This document shows positions 49,101 to 59,600 of a stretch of DNA of 64,000 nt, in pieces. A program made the position numbers and the translations under genes. The stretch spans positions 28,318,352 through 28,382,351 of the forward strand of contig OZ025257.1 of NCBI GenBank assembly GCA_964019135.1, in the 5' to 3' direction. Within the stretch, counting starts at the first letter, position 1. Every line of letters starts with the position of its first letter. Source of the stretch: Arenicola marina. Lineage: Eukaryota > Annelida > Polychaeta > Arenicolidae. The notes under the pieces are model-generated. The model was not told where the DNA came from, ran no database searches, and was given only the letters and a program-made list of their open reading frames with translations.

Positions 49101-50288
49101 TCCGGTTTGAATAAATTAGAGTATCGCCTCCTGATTGGTCAATCACAGACACGCCTCCAAAAAGGGCTGCCGCCTGGGTAGGCGGTGAAATCGTGCCTGG
49201 CGGTCACTTCTAAATTTTATTGTTAGCTACAGATAGAACGAAAAAATCTGTAATTTGGAGGATAGACAATTGGGTATGATATGAATCGGTAAAGCAGCAT
49301 TAGAGGCCAGGCTGGCGGTTCCCTTTAAGGGATTGGACTTACTGTTCCGTTCAAACTGGGGGCCTCTCTGATCTAGTGGTTAGCGCATTAGACCGCAGAT
49401 CAATAGGTCCTGGGTTCGAATCCGCGTCCGGGCATCTAATCTGGGGCATGTTTTGTCCGTCCATCCGTAATCCTCCCCGTTAAGTTCCTTGGGCCGGGTT
49501 ATCCCTCGTGTGCACAATTTACACCCTTCAAACCAGTCCCACGTTACAGTGTTCGTGCCACGATTTCGTTTAGCTCAGAGTTAACTTTGTTTAGGGAAGC
49601 CAAACAAATGAGAATTGGTTAATGGGAGTTTACACATTTTTATTCCACGATATCATTATAAACGCGTTCGTCAAAGTAGCAAAAGGGAGGTCCGGCGGGT
49701 TTCATTCTGGGAGCATTGCATCTGAGCGTTATTTAGAAATTCCCCAATGATGTCACAAGATTGACAGGTGAGCCTTGATGCAGTTCGTAGGCATCTGTTT
49801 TCGAGGGCGTGTATTGTTCTTATGGTTGAGTGCTTTGCGTTGAGTTCAAACCAATGGGCAGAGAGAATCTCAATGAGTCTCAATGTAAAAGCACATGCGT
49901 TTGTATTCCCCTTTGACGTCACTTTCCTGGCTTCCAAAATTTAAATCGGCATGTACGAAAACAAGTGAAAAAAGTATTCCCTTCTACTATTTGGGGCCTT
50001 ATAGCTCGATAATATAATCGTGGAAACACACAAGATTAATATGAGCTAAAGTTGTTTTGGCGTGGCACCAACTGTTTAGTACCCTTTTGTTGATAACTGA
50101 AGAAGAAGAAACTGTTATAGGACTTGTCATACATTACTTCATTAATTCCTTGCAGGCAACTGTTATCGGGCGTGGACACGTTGAAGATGGTGTCGGATGT
50201 CTTGGCATCTATCGATAAAGTGTCTGACATCGACGGCGGATCGTCTTCACGTTCGGATGAACCTCGAGGAGCGGAGGGAGGCCTATAG
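28008..50288 (+). CDS. ENTR1: ENTR1 (SDCCAG3), endosome-associated trafficking regulator 1, complete
   Basis: Seven coding exons: 28008-28161, 31679-32517, 32730-32803, 47660-47771, 48146-48208, 48611-48753 and 50156-50288. They join in phase to 505 residues; human ENTR1 is about 435. ENTR1 is a cytosolic coiled-coil protein of early/recycling endosomes and the midbody, implicated in receptor sorting, ciliogenesis and cytokinesis. Seen here: NPFSYK (10-15) and a second NPFSFKKF (69-76), a long acidic/proline/glycine disordered region (about 80-330), then a coiled coil from LQRENQELRRQL (332) through ENMVQQVESNL and AAKAENTIAKLRQEVHSLQ, and the C-terminal QLLSGVDTLKMVSDVLASID, close to QLVSGAETLNLVAEILKSID of the vertebrate protein. 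Order and spacing of the conserved blocks match the family. Introns 3 and 6 carry the large array and transposon copy D respectively. Confidence 0.95.
28162..31678 (+). other. ENTR1 intron 1: no further feature recognised
   Basis: 3.5 kb of AT-rich sequence with runs such as a G-rich stretch at 29,375-29,400. Short open frames on both strands have no recognisable similarity. A near-palindrome CACTGTCAGTGACAGTG lies at about 28,414. Confidence 0.5.
31679..32517 (+). CDS. ENTR1: ENTR1 coding exon 2 (839 bp)
   Basis: Encodes EENPFSFKKFIQSSGRSKRP, NYLTTLDLANDLPDFVQDHY and a long low-complexity acidic/Gly/Pro region to SPELRR. Acceptor TTCTAG; the GTAGGT donor is chosen because it leaves phase 0 for the coiled-coil exon. 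Read-through past it would stop at 32,584. Confidence 0.9.
32730..32803 (+). CDS. ENTR1: ENTR1 coding exon 3 (start of coiled coil)
   Basis: Encodes LQRENQELRRQLLEARETIE EQAA and part of Arg, heptad-patterned. Acceptor CTGCAG, donor GTAAAG. Parallels the ALKDENSKLRRKLNE segment of vertebrate ENTR1. Confidence 0.9.
33041..47521. repeat. 14.5-kb array of a 50-bp minisatellite (ENTR1 intron 3)
   Basis: About 290 units AACAAGCGAACCGGCGGGAC + CGCCTGACCTAACATACCGA + TTAGTCTTAC (50 bp), with a frequent 46-bp form lacking CCGC (GGGACCTGACC). Sparse variants (TTGGTC, CAGCAAG, GGGATCG, CGGCTGG, CTTGCAAC, GGGACTG, GACGTGACC) recur in fixed order, showing higher-order copying. Divergence between units is very low. 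No open gene. Confidence 0.98.
47526..47608 (-). repeat. tRNA-Lys-like SINE head at the array edge
   Basis: On the minus strand the 5' end GCCCGGCTAGCTCAGTGGGTAGA matches the acceptor, D-arm and A-box of tRNA-Lys almost perfectly, and a weak B-box (GCTTCGATCAC) follows about 50 bases later. The anticodon arm is not tRNA-like, so this is a tRNA-derived SINE fragment or pseudogene, not a working tRNA. It starts 4-5 bases after the last 50-bp unit. Confidence 0.65.
47660..47771 (+). CDS. ENTR1: ENTR1 coding exon 4
   Basis: Encodes AAVMKQEIEALKRREAEETA TLENMVQQVESNLLTST, matching DLESVVQQVEQNLELMT in vertebrates. It lies 140 bp after the end of the 14.5 kb array; acceptor TTCTAG, donor GTAAGA. 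Confidence 0.93.
48146..48208 (+). CDS. ENTR1: ENTR1 coding exon 5 (63 bp)
   Basis: A 21-codon exon, QRAAKAENTIAKLRQEVHSL Q, equivalent to KRAVKAENHVVKLKQEISLLQ. Acceptor TATAG, donor GTAATA, phase 0 on both sides. Confidence 0.93.
48243..48385 (+). repeat. tRNA-derived SINE fragment (ENTR1 intron 5)
   Basis: GGCTGCAGATCAACATGCCA TGGGTTCGCGCCC then GGGACATGTTTCATCCAACC corresponds segment by segment to the better-preserved SINE at 49,358. The A-box half is decayed. Confidence 0.55.
48611..48753 (+). CDS. ENTR1: ENTR1 coding exon 6
   Basis: Encodes SQAQSLSLENDALRGG and REKARYASEQLATAAKNAEI TI, like FQRENEALRCG... of vertebrates. Acceptor TGACAG, donor GTGAGT; transposon copy D starts 14 bases later. 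Confidence 0.92.
48768..49328 (-). mobile_element. Kolobok-like TTAA transposon copy D (ENTR1 intron 6)
   Basis: Shortened member in reverse orientation: 3' terminus TTAAAGCGGGTGTCCAACGT at 48,768, 5' terminus ending GGCGGTTCCCTTTAA at 49,328. It lacks about 100 bp of the 3' subterminal part (a jump after GCGATCTGCACCG). It begins 14 bases after the exon 6 donor. Confidence 0.8.
49358..49562 (+). repeat. tRNA-derived SINE (ENTR1 intron 6)
   Basis: Has a good A-box (TGATCTAGTGGTTAGCGCA) and a perfect B-box (GGTTCGAATCC, 49,413-49,423), followed by a non-tRNA body (TCTGGGGCATGTTTTGTCCG ...). The acceptor ends (GGGGCCTC and GTCCGGGCA) do not pair over seven bases, so a functional tRNA is unlikely. 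Confidence 0.65.
50156..50288 (+). CDS. ENTR1: ENTR1 coding exon 7 and stop
   Basis: Encodes QLLSGVDTLKMVSDVLASID KVSDIDGGSSSRSDEPRGAE GGL and TAG. The conserved part ends at about KVSDID. The last codons (GCG GAG GGA GGC CTA TAG) are the first unit of the following minisatellite, so the final five or six residues and the stop differ in origin from the family's DEEEDS ending. Confidence 0.92.
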
Positions 50289-51340
50289 CGGAGAGAGGGA
50301 GGCCTGTAGCAGAGGGAGGCCTGTAGCAGAGGGAGGCCTGTAGCGGAGAGAGGGAGGCCTGTAGCGGAGAGATGGAGGCCTGTAGCGGAGAGAGGGAGGC
50401 TTGTAGCGGAGAGAGGGAGGCCTGTAGCAGAGGGAGGCCTGTAGCGGAGAGAGGGAGGCCTGTAGCGGAGAGGGAGGCCTGTAGCAGAGGGAGGCCTGTA
50501 GCGGAGAGAGGGAGGCCTGTAGCAGAGGGAGGTCTGTAGCGGAGAGAGGGAGGCTTGTAGCGGAGAGAGGGAGGCTTGTAGCGGAGAGAGGGAGGCTTGT
50601 AGCGGAGAGAGGGAGGCTTGTAGCGGAGAGAGGGAGGCCTGTAGCGGAGAGAGGGAGGCCCGTAGTTGAGGAAGGGTGGCCTGTAGTAGAGGGAAGTCTG
50701 TAGCGGAGAGAGGGAGGCTTGTAGCGGAGGGAAATGGCCTGTAGCGGAGGGAGGCTTGTAGCAGAGGGAGGCCCGTAGTGGAGGGAGGGAGGCCTGTAGC
50801 AGAGGGAGGCCCGTAGCAGAGGGAGGGAGGCCTGTAGCGGAGGGAGGTAGGCCAGCAGCGAAGGGAGGGAGAGAGGTCTGTAGCGGAGAGGGAGGCTTGT
50901 AGCGGAGGGAGGGAGGCTTGTAGCGGAGGGGGGGGAGGCCTGTAGCAGAGGAAGGGAGGCCTGTAGCGGAGGGAGGGAGGCCTGTAGCGGATAAAAGCTT
51001 GTAGCGGAGGGAGGCCTGTAGCGGAAAGAGGCTTGTAGCGGAGGGAGGCCTGCAGCGGAGAGGCCTGTGGCGGAGGGAGGGAGGCCTGTAGCGGAGAGAG
51101 GCCTGTGGCGGAGGGAGGCCTGTAGCGGAGAGAGGCCTGTGGCGGAGGGAGGCCTAGAGCGGAGGGAGGGAGGCCTGTAGCGGAGGGAGGAAGGCCTGTA
51201 GCGGAGAGAGGCCTTTGGCGGAGGGAGGCCTAGAGCGGAGGGGGTGGGGGCTGTAGCAGTGGGAGGCCTGTAGCGGAGGGGGGGGGGGGAGGTCAAGCGG
51301 AGGGAGAGAGGCCTGTGGCGGAGGGAGGCCTGTGGCGAAA
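50270..51340. repeat. GA-rich 21-bp minisatellite in the ENTR1 3' UTR
   Basis: About 55-60 units of GGAGGCCTGTAGCGGAGAGAG (21 bp) with variants of 15-25 bp. The plus strand is almost pure purine apart from CCTGT and the C of GCGG. The ENTR1 stop codon is in the first unit. The 337-codon minus-strand frame (LRYRPPS periodic) is a repeat by-product. Confidence 0.93.
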
Positions 51341-51985
51341 ATTAAACGTGGAGACGAATCTCCAATGACCACAAACACGATACTTGTTTAAAGTAACGTG
51401 GACCCGGACCCTGTTCTTAGGTGAACGAGTGACATCTCGGGTTTTGAACCTGTGACTGGTGAGGGACCGATGTCTGGACTAAACGGATGTGTTTGCCTTG
51501 CACACGTCAACGCTGGACGACTGATCAGGAGTGCTTTGTAGTCACATCAGCAATACACTACGTGTATTTTAGTCAATGTTGTTTGAAACCCCCAAGTCGT
51601 AAACTCCTTTGTTGAAATCATGCGATGCAGATGTCTTTGCAATATACCCAGTATATGGCGCATAGTCAGTGTTGCCACCATTCTTCTCAATGGTCTGCTT
51701 TGTAATCAGAACCGTCTACAAAGTCTTGTCTGCTTCCAGTCTTAAACATAAGGTATTATAGTATTAATGCCCGTATAGTGTTCGTCGGTAATGTAACAAA
51801 TATTAGAATGTATATTGCCTCTTTAATGTACATATTTAACAAAATACGGACTTGGATTAGATAACATTTATTGAATTTACTTATTAAAGTTACATTAGTT
51901 AATATTATTCTACAAAATATCACAGTTCTCTTCAATGAAGCCAGTCTTGTACATTTGCGAATAAAGCAAGATTTATTAATCTTGT
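51341..51985 (+). other. ENTR1 3' UTR candidate with AATAAA at 51,960
   Basis: Non-coding sequence following the GA-rich array. The first good polyadenylation signal is AATAAA at 51,960-51,965, which would give a 3' UTR of about 1.7 kb including the whole minisatellite. No cDNA evidence. Confidence 0.4.
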
Positions 51986-53410
51986 ATTACCGCTACTTAT
52001 AACCGATGTTGTTTAATTAATTAATCGGAACCCTTGATACCGTCTCCATGATTTTGCAGACTGTTATCGTTCTACTGAAGACCTAACGTTCTGGAAACGG
52101 ACACATTACCTTAGCTAGGGGGTCTGGACTGGATTGCCAAACTCTATATTTTCTCAGGCCGCCAACAAATGAGATATAATATTGTATAGCATGGGTTTAC
52201 GAGGAGGCCTTGAACCTTGATTCGCTTGCACCAATTTGAAGTTTCACATTTAGTGTGAAATGCTAGTCACATGTAAACAGAACTCTACAGTAAACCAAGT
52301 TCAAGAAATAGGAACAACACGCAAATTCATGTATACATGTATCATTGTAGTGACATGTTTTCCACAAAGGACATTAATTTATAAACCTTGCGCTGTGGTC
52401 TTCTTTTAAATTAAACTAGTTCTAATATTTGATAAGGCCTCAAAGACGAACCTGACAGCGGAAGGCACTTTCTCAATAGCCTAATCGACCGGTCAACGTC
52501 AGTCTTTTGCCGATCGCCTGCGCATTTGCAAAACTCCTGCGGCGTATCACATTACAGTTACCACCGGTAGTTTCAAACGAGTTCGGTATGCTTCAGCGTT
52601 TCTGTTACAGCGATGCCGATCAGCAAAATACATTTTCGTTACACCTATAACGTTTCTTTTGCCGTTAAAACGACAATGATTCTTATTGCCATTCTACAGA
52701 TACACAGTGCGTTCGACTAAATATTGATGCAAAATAAGCATCAATGACGCCAAAGCTATAAAACAAAGAGACTAAAGCATACAACTTAAAAGACTTCACA
52801 GGTATGCGGGTCCTCACCTAGCAATAGGTGTCTCCATTAACATATGTATAACATAATGTGTCGTAAACTGAAAAACTATAATTGTACTCCGGTAACTGGG
52901 CATGGCCGCTACTGAACCAGCAGTCTAAAGCACAAACGTTCCGATATGAATACAGGATAACTTTCGGACCAAGGTATGTTTTATTCGTTGCTGCTAGTAA
53001 AATCATGTGGTGGAATTGTGTTCAACAATAATAAGAGAATTACATCATATAAATAAAAAGCGACTTTCCACAATTGAAATATGAAGGTACATGCTGGCTA
53101 TAATCTACATCAGGTGGTAATAGCAACAGATAACGTTCCTAGATAAGATTACCGATGTAAATATGCACGCGAATTAATAGAAGTGACCCGAAAATATTGA
53201 TAAAACGCACGGACAAAAGTATTAATATCAGTCGCTAGTCTTGTAAAAAAATATAACCTAGCGCTAAACATTTGGTAGCTATATACAAGTACTTATCAGT
53301 TAACGTGTACGACGCAAACGTTTAATATTATACACGTAACGTTTCGTACGAAACCCAAGTGGTTAACATACACCACTCAATTTCAAGACTGCATATCGTT
53401 AAGAAAATAT
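51986..53410. other. Intergenic region between convergent ENTR1 and IST1
   Basis: AT-rich, without recognised genes. On the minus strand an AATAAA lies at 52,985-52,980, a candidate polyadenylation signal for IST1 about 430 bases after its stop. Confidence 0.4.
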
Positions 53411-53691
53411 TCATTTCTTTCGTTTCAATTCCTCAAATCTCCGCGAAAGGTCATCAAAATCGACGTCCTCGCCACCTGCTGACGCGGCGCCTAGCGTGCT
53501 GGTGGGGACGCTCGGCAGTCCGGGGACGTCGGGAAGGTCCGGCAACCTGGGACTCAGGCGGCCCGAGGCCGGCGCCTGTGTCGTCGCGCCGGGGACGCCC
53601 AGTTGGTTGGAAGCTGGCGGGACGCCTGGGAAGGACGGCCCTGATTGGTTGGCACCCGGACCCAGGTGGGAGCCAGCCAAAGGTGGTGGGT
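53411..53691 (-). CDS. IST1: IST1 coding exon 10 with MIM motifs and stop
   Basis: Opens YPPPLAGSHLGPGANQSGPS and ends LPDLPDVPGLPSVPTSTLGA ASAGGEDVDFDDLSRRFEEL KRKK, TGA at 53,413-53,411. The human end is LPELPSVPDTLP...SEDIDFDDLSRRFEELKKKT, so both VPS4-binding elements are present. Confidence 0.95.
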
Positions 53692-56600
53692 CTTAAGATA
53701 AAATGAAATAATATCAGGATGGTCAATTGACTACCGGGAGACTTAAAATGTTAAGATGTATTTTAAAGAATTGCAGTGCGTCATAATAATATAGTACCGT
53801 ATACAGGCGCCATTACATAATTGCATCGATAGAATAATACAATATATCATATGATGCATTCTGGAGACAGTAGTAATCTATATACGTTTAATTTAAAGAG
53901 AGGAGCTATTGACTAATCTTGCAATCGTATTTAAGTGAAGTGTCATAAAGAGTTGTGACCGAAAATGTTCTAGTCTGTGACCATACTTACAAATAGTGGG
54001 TGAATTCATGACGTCATCATACTTCGGCAAGGACTGAAATATATATAGTTGGTATTGGATAAAATGAAGTAAATTACTTGTCACTCAATAATGAATTTGA
54101 ACGGAAATCAAAGTCAATAGGAAGTCTCACCCACTCAATAGTAGAGATTATAATGCAAATTTGATTTTGCAAAATAGTGTTTGAAAAGAAACAAAAGCAG
54201 TTAATTAGCAGCACCAGAGTCGTTGTAGCATCACAAGACGTAGTCAGATATTAGTGCATGATTGGAATGTTACGATCGACCGACGACTGTACACTAGTAC
54301 TCGGTAGAAAACTTCTACACGGGTAGATGCATAGCGTGAGTTTAGCAAGATAGACACACTGTTAACAGTAATAATAGACAAATAATTACCTCACAGGTGA
54401 ACAGAAGTATTGGAATTATATCATTCAAGTCAGTCGCATATTATAGAAGCCATTTTGTGTGGAAGCTACTGATTACATCGACCCTTAGAGAAAACGCTGA
54501 TGAATGTAAATACACTTTTCTGCTTAACACAATGACATTATTAAACGCATTTAAGAGAATATGTAAGGTTTTCTTTCAAGACTTAATGCGCCTTATAGTT
54601 CAAATTGAGCATGTTGGAAACTGAAAACTTACGTACGAACTTCCATAGCATATTTTTGTTCTGTACATTTTTTTAAGGAATGATTGTTAAAAGAATATCT
54701 AAGTTTTTTTTTAAGACTTAATGTCTCTAGAAGTTCTACTTTAGCATGTTAGCTATTATACAAACGTTTCAACGAATATAAAGTAATTCGTAATAAATGT
54801 AGAGATGTAAACTGAATGCACAAAACACTAAATCACTGAACTACATAGCACACAAGACAAAATTAAAAAATTGCAGTCTACGCTAGAAGACAATATCTAT
54901 GGGTGATCAATTTGCGCTCACGTTAAAATTACTTGAGAATAAGGCCAACAAATGAAAAGTACAAGAGATCAGTTTACGAGCCACATACTACTTATCATTA
55001 GATTATAATGTATATTGGTTATTTTCGTACTTTACTTGCAGCGTAAATTCACTCGACAATGCGTTTTAATAAAATATAATTTTCACGACCTAATAATATG
55101 CGAACGTCTTTTTGCATTTTACACTAAACGGTACAACACGACAAGAGAGAGAAATCACTGTGACGTGATTCTCACCGGCGGCCACTCATTGTTGGCTGAC
55201 GCTCCGCCCATGTCGTTACCATGGTGATTGGCTGCGCCGGGGCCGACAGACCCCGAAGACGGGTTGACCCGGGCATTGGGGGGCATACTCGGAAGAGGCG
55301 GAGGGGGTGTTCTACCCGCCCCCTTTGGACTCACAGAGGGTGAAGGGGTTCGAGGATGGGATGGGTAGAGAGAGCTTTCAGACGGAGGTTTCTGCAAAAA
55401 TAACACCTCTCACCTTTATTTAAGGATTGGGTTGAATCAATGCATATATTATTTAGAAGCAGACCTATGTAAACCCTGTTGTCACCTGACGTACAGAACA
55501 AATCGCGAATCAAATACAAAACTGCATCGATGTTTGCGCTGTTCATATGGACGAAAGTACTTCACCATTAGTGCACTTTGAGCCTTGATGAAAAGGAGTG
55601 TCACAGCCTCGGACACAATTGAAGTCAGAAGCCCTACATACAGAGTGAAGCACCGTCAAGGGATGCAGTACTTATGTAACATTATACCCCGCTCGTGTTC
55701 CGGCCCATACAGGAGCTTGTCTGCGAGGGTGCAACATGTGAACAGATACGTTAATATGTTCAGACTGCATTATGTCGGGGTTTAATATAATCGTTTCGTG
55801 TCACAAATATCAACTGACAAATTCTATGTTAGAATGTAAGTTACAGCGCACAAAAAAAAAATTGATGTCAATGACATGAAGCACAGACACATATTAAATA
55901 TGAAACTAACAGGCGTAAGGCTATTTCATTAGCAGTAATTTAGTGGATGGTTTGAAACGACACCCTCTGGAGTGTACGGCCGTGCGTACGAAAGTCCTCG
56001 CCGCCCTGATAATACGGAGAGTGACCAGTTAGTGACTACACCGCCGGGTGTTCTCTTCAATTACTAATCCATCCCTAGGCGGTGCCACTTTGGCATGATA
56101 GCAGATTACAAAAGCCGATCAAGAGTGATTCACTTGAATGTGCAGTTGTAAGAATGTCTCTTTTGAGACGGCCGGTAAATCTACACGGGTAAGACACGTT
56201 GCAGGCAGATGGCTACGTGGTGGACGATGTCTGCTTTACCCAGTCGTTATTTACTTGATGTCTCGACTCTCTATTCACCTTGGGAAACGCACATGGCTGC
56301 CACCACAACGAAAAAGGACACGACCGACTTACTCCCTCAAGAAACATTGTTGGAAATGCTCATTCTGTACTCCCAAGTTCCATATTTGCTCAATAACCCA
56401 TCACCGCAATTAACAGATATACCAAGAATTAATGTGGAATGACCACAATATGATCTCCAGAAGCGTTATGCGGCACACCTTAGCCCAAGCAGATATCCAG
56501 GACGGATAGACAACTTTAAGAAATGACACCGAATTCCACGGATGTTATGTTTCTCGCTAAAGTTTGACAGCAACGGTATTTAATAGACAACGCGACAAGA

Positions 56601-59600
56601 AATGCGAAGTGAATGATCAGAAATGATTGATCTTACCATAACTTATCTCTTTATCACGCGCGTTCGTGAGTGATCAATAAAAACTTACAACTGTAGAAGG
56701 GAAGACACCGACGGCCCCGGCAGGAGGCGCCCATCCCCCCTGGTGTTCCGCGGGGGGTGCGGACCCTCCCATTCCGGGCGCCGGGCCCCTGACGGCAGGC
56801 CCTGGAGGCGCACCATAGCCCGGGGGTACAAACGGCGGGGCATGACCCATCATAGGGAAGCCTCCTCCTCCGCCGCCGCCGCCGCCGCCCCCACCGCCAC
56901 CTCCCTTGCCGTTGTACCCCCCAAAGTCATCGTCAAGGGGTGGCTTGCCGTCCGCACTCAGAGACAGATCTATTAAACTCTCGACCTGTGTGCCCGGTTC
57001 CTCCTAAATAATGAAGGAAACCTATACTGTTGATTTCAGCAAAATATTACACAACATCTTTACATGATATCATCAATCCTTGAGCATTGTTCGGAATGCA
57101 GTAATGATAATCCACACGGGGTTCCGTGTTATGATACATACATAAATGTTTTCAATAGCTTTTATGCATATATGCGATCCGTATAGCGACAAAGGCGATA
57201 TATATTGTGCTGTAGCATTACTTATTATAAATACAAACTTGTTAACTATCAGAAGGTAAGTACATCACATGAAACCATTAGTCCGTTTTATACAATAACT
57301 TCATAACCGTCCGTCCCCTGTACATGCCATAACCGTCCGTCCCCTGTACATGCCATAACCGTCCGTCCCCTGTACATGCCATAACCGTCCGTCCCCTGTA
57401 CATGCCATAACCGTCCGTCCCCTGTACATGCCATAACCGTCCGTCCCCTGTACATGCCATAACCGTCCGTCCCCTGTACATGCCATAACCGTCCGTCCCC
57501 TGTACATGCCATAACCGTCCGTCCCCTGTACATGCCATAACCGTCCGTCCCCTGTACATGCCATAACCGTCCGTCCCCTGTACATGCCATAACCGTCCGT
57601 CCCCTGTACATGCCATAACCGTCCGTCCCCTGTACATGCCATAACCGTCCGTCCCCTGTACATGCCATAACCGTCCGTCCCCTGTACATGCCATAACCGT
57701 CCGTCCCTGTACATGCCATAACCGTCCGTCCCCTGTACATGCCATAACCGTCCGTCCCCTGTACATGCCATAACCGTCCGTCCCTGTACATGCCACATAC
57801 GTTCATAATCATTGGATCAGCCTCGAAAGGAACCTTGTAGGTCCTGGCAATCTCTATCATGTAATTCTCAACCAGTATCTTGGGTGGAGCAGAAATACTC
57901 ATCTTGTGGACCACCTACGTTGAGTAACAAAACAATTTAGCTTCCTTAGATAGGTTTTAATGTAAGAAATGTGTTGTATCATAAGACATCTACAGACCCT
58001 TTGTAGTTATTAAAGCGTCGCTCGGCAGCTAGCATTAAAACAGGGAAGAAATCCTTACGCATGTACACAAAAGTTCTTACAATTCCCAAGATCTAAACTT
58101 TATACTGATATCGTCCTACGGTCCCGTTATGTATAAATAAATAGAAAAATAGCACAGAAATACTTGAAAAGACTGCTGAAGTAACGTGTTGCAAGTATTA
58201 CGTCATGAATAGATTGCATACGTTTGATGGTGACTCATTATTGCGTGCTAAACAGTCACAACAGCTCCATATTATTTATTGTTAGAAATACATTTCGTAA
58301 AACGTTACATAAGTTAGTTCTATGAGTATGATATCATAAGCTGTTTATGGCCTAACACGCTTACCTTTTCATTGACATTTTCGAAACCATTCTTTCTGCA
58401 CATTTCAGCATATTCTTTGCCATATTTTAATGTAAACTGGTTTGATACCTTTGAGGAAAGCAGACAGTCACTATAGTAATATAGATCGTACGTAGCAAAC
58501 ACGCATAAACCAGTGATATAAATTCCAACCTCAAGAGCAAATACGGAGATACGTTTTTCTGTCTGCAGAGGAAAACATCTAATGCATAGATCACTGACTG
58601 GATGAAAATAACAAAGAATAACGACATGCAAAGAATAACAGGACATCTTGCTACCGTCACGCACGAAACATATATTTTGAAGCAATAATTATGTCTCATT
58701 AACAATAAATTACACTTCATCTATAACTTTGCTCGTCGTCATCGAAAAGCTTGTTAAACCTTCAATTGGCTTACAATCGAGAAGTGAATGCTACCTTTGA
58801 ACGATAATGTTTGCAGTCAAGGATTGTCCTAACCTACCTCTTTGAGTTCCTGTATATCTGAGGACAGTCTGGGTGCTGCCCAGATAATTGTGGCTATTGC
58901 CTCTTCTAAGCCAGGGTCAAGTTCCCTATAAAGAGGAAAAAATAGACGAGATGAAACCATGCCATGCTTATATTGACAATAAAGCTTTGCACATTAAGCA
59001 TTATGAGGAAACATCATATTTCGTACAAATTCTACAAAAGAGGTTATTGAATATATATGTCATCAAATCAAGCCAAGCACATATCCCTTGGGGCTCCTTG
59101 CACAATTAACACTGATAATAAAGGGTTAGAACGACATATCTAATGTTATCTTTACGATTTCTTGCAAATATAACACTGCTGAAGGATGGTACTATATCTC
59201 ACTTCATCTTTTCAATCAGTCCAAATCTTGCCAAAAGTAGATCACAGAACATTTCTATGATTTCCATGGCTTCCACCAGGTAGTCCTCGCGCACAATGTG
59301 TTCCACCTGAAGTGACCAAATCATTCTCCAAATTGTAACACCAGTTAAAACAGTCTGTATCAAAGAGACAAATGGTGGGTTGGTTAATGCACTCACTTTG
59401 TCTGCTATATCGCTTTTCTTTGATATCGCTAATTTCTTTAGCATTTGTCGTTATAGATCACAAAAAATATTACGGTACATTAACCAAAATAACAATAAAT
59501 GTGAATATTGTCATAAGATGACGACCGTAAGATGAAGAAAGCATTACCGGTATTCTTCAGGTCTCGACATGTGTCTACTCACACGTATTCTGGCTCTGTC

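Noticed and set aside
49358-49433. Functional tRNA gene
   Set aside because: Good A and B boxes, but acceptor arms do not pair and the anticodon arm is irregular; a related decayed copy nearby indicates a SINE.
50283-51378. 337-codon proline/serine-rich minus-strand frame
   Set aside because: Complement of the GA-rich array in the ENTR1 3' UTR, with no independent gene signals.
58320-58720. Minus-strand frames extending around IST1 exon 5
   Set aside because: Only 58,365-58,448 matches IST1; the remainder is intron sequence that happens to be open.
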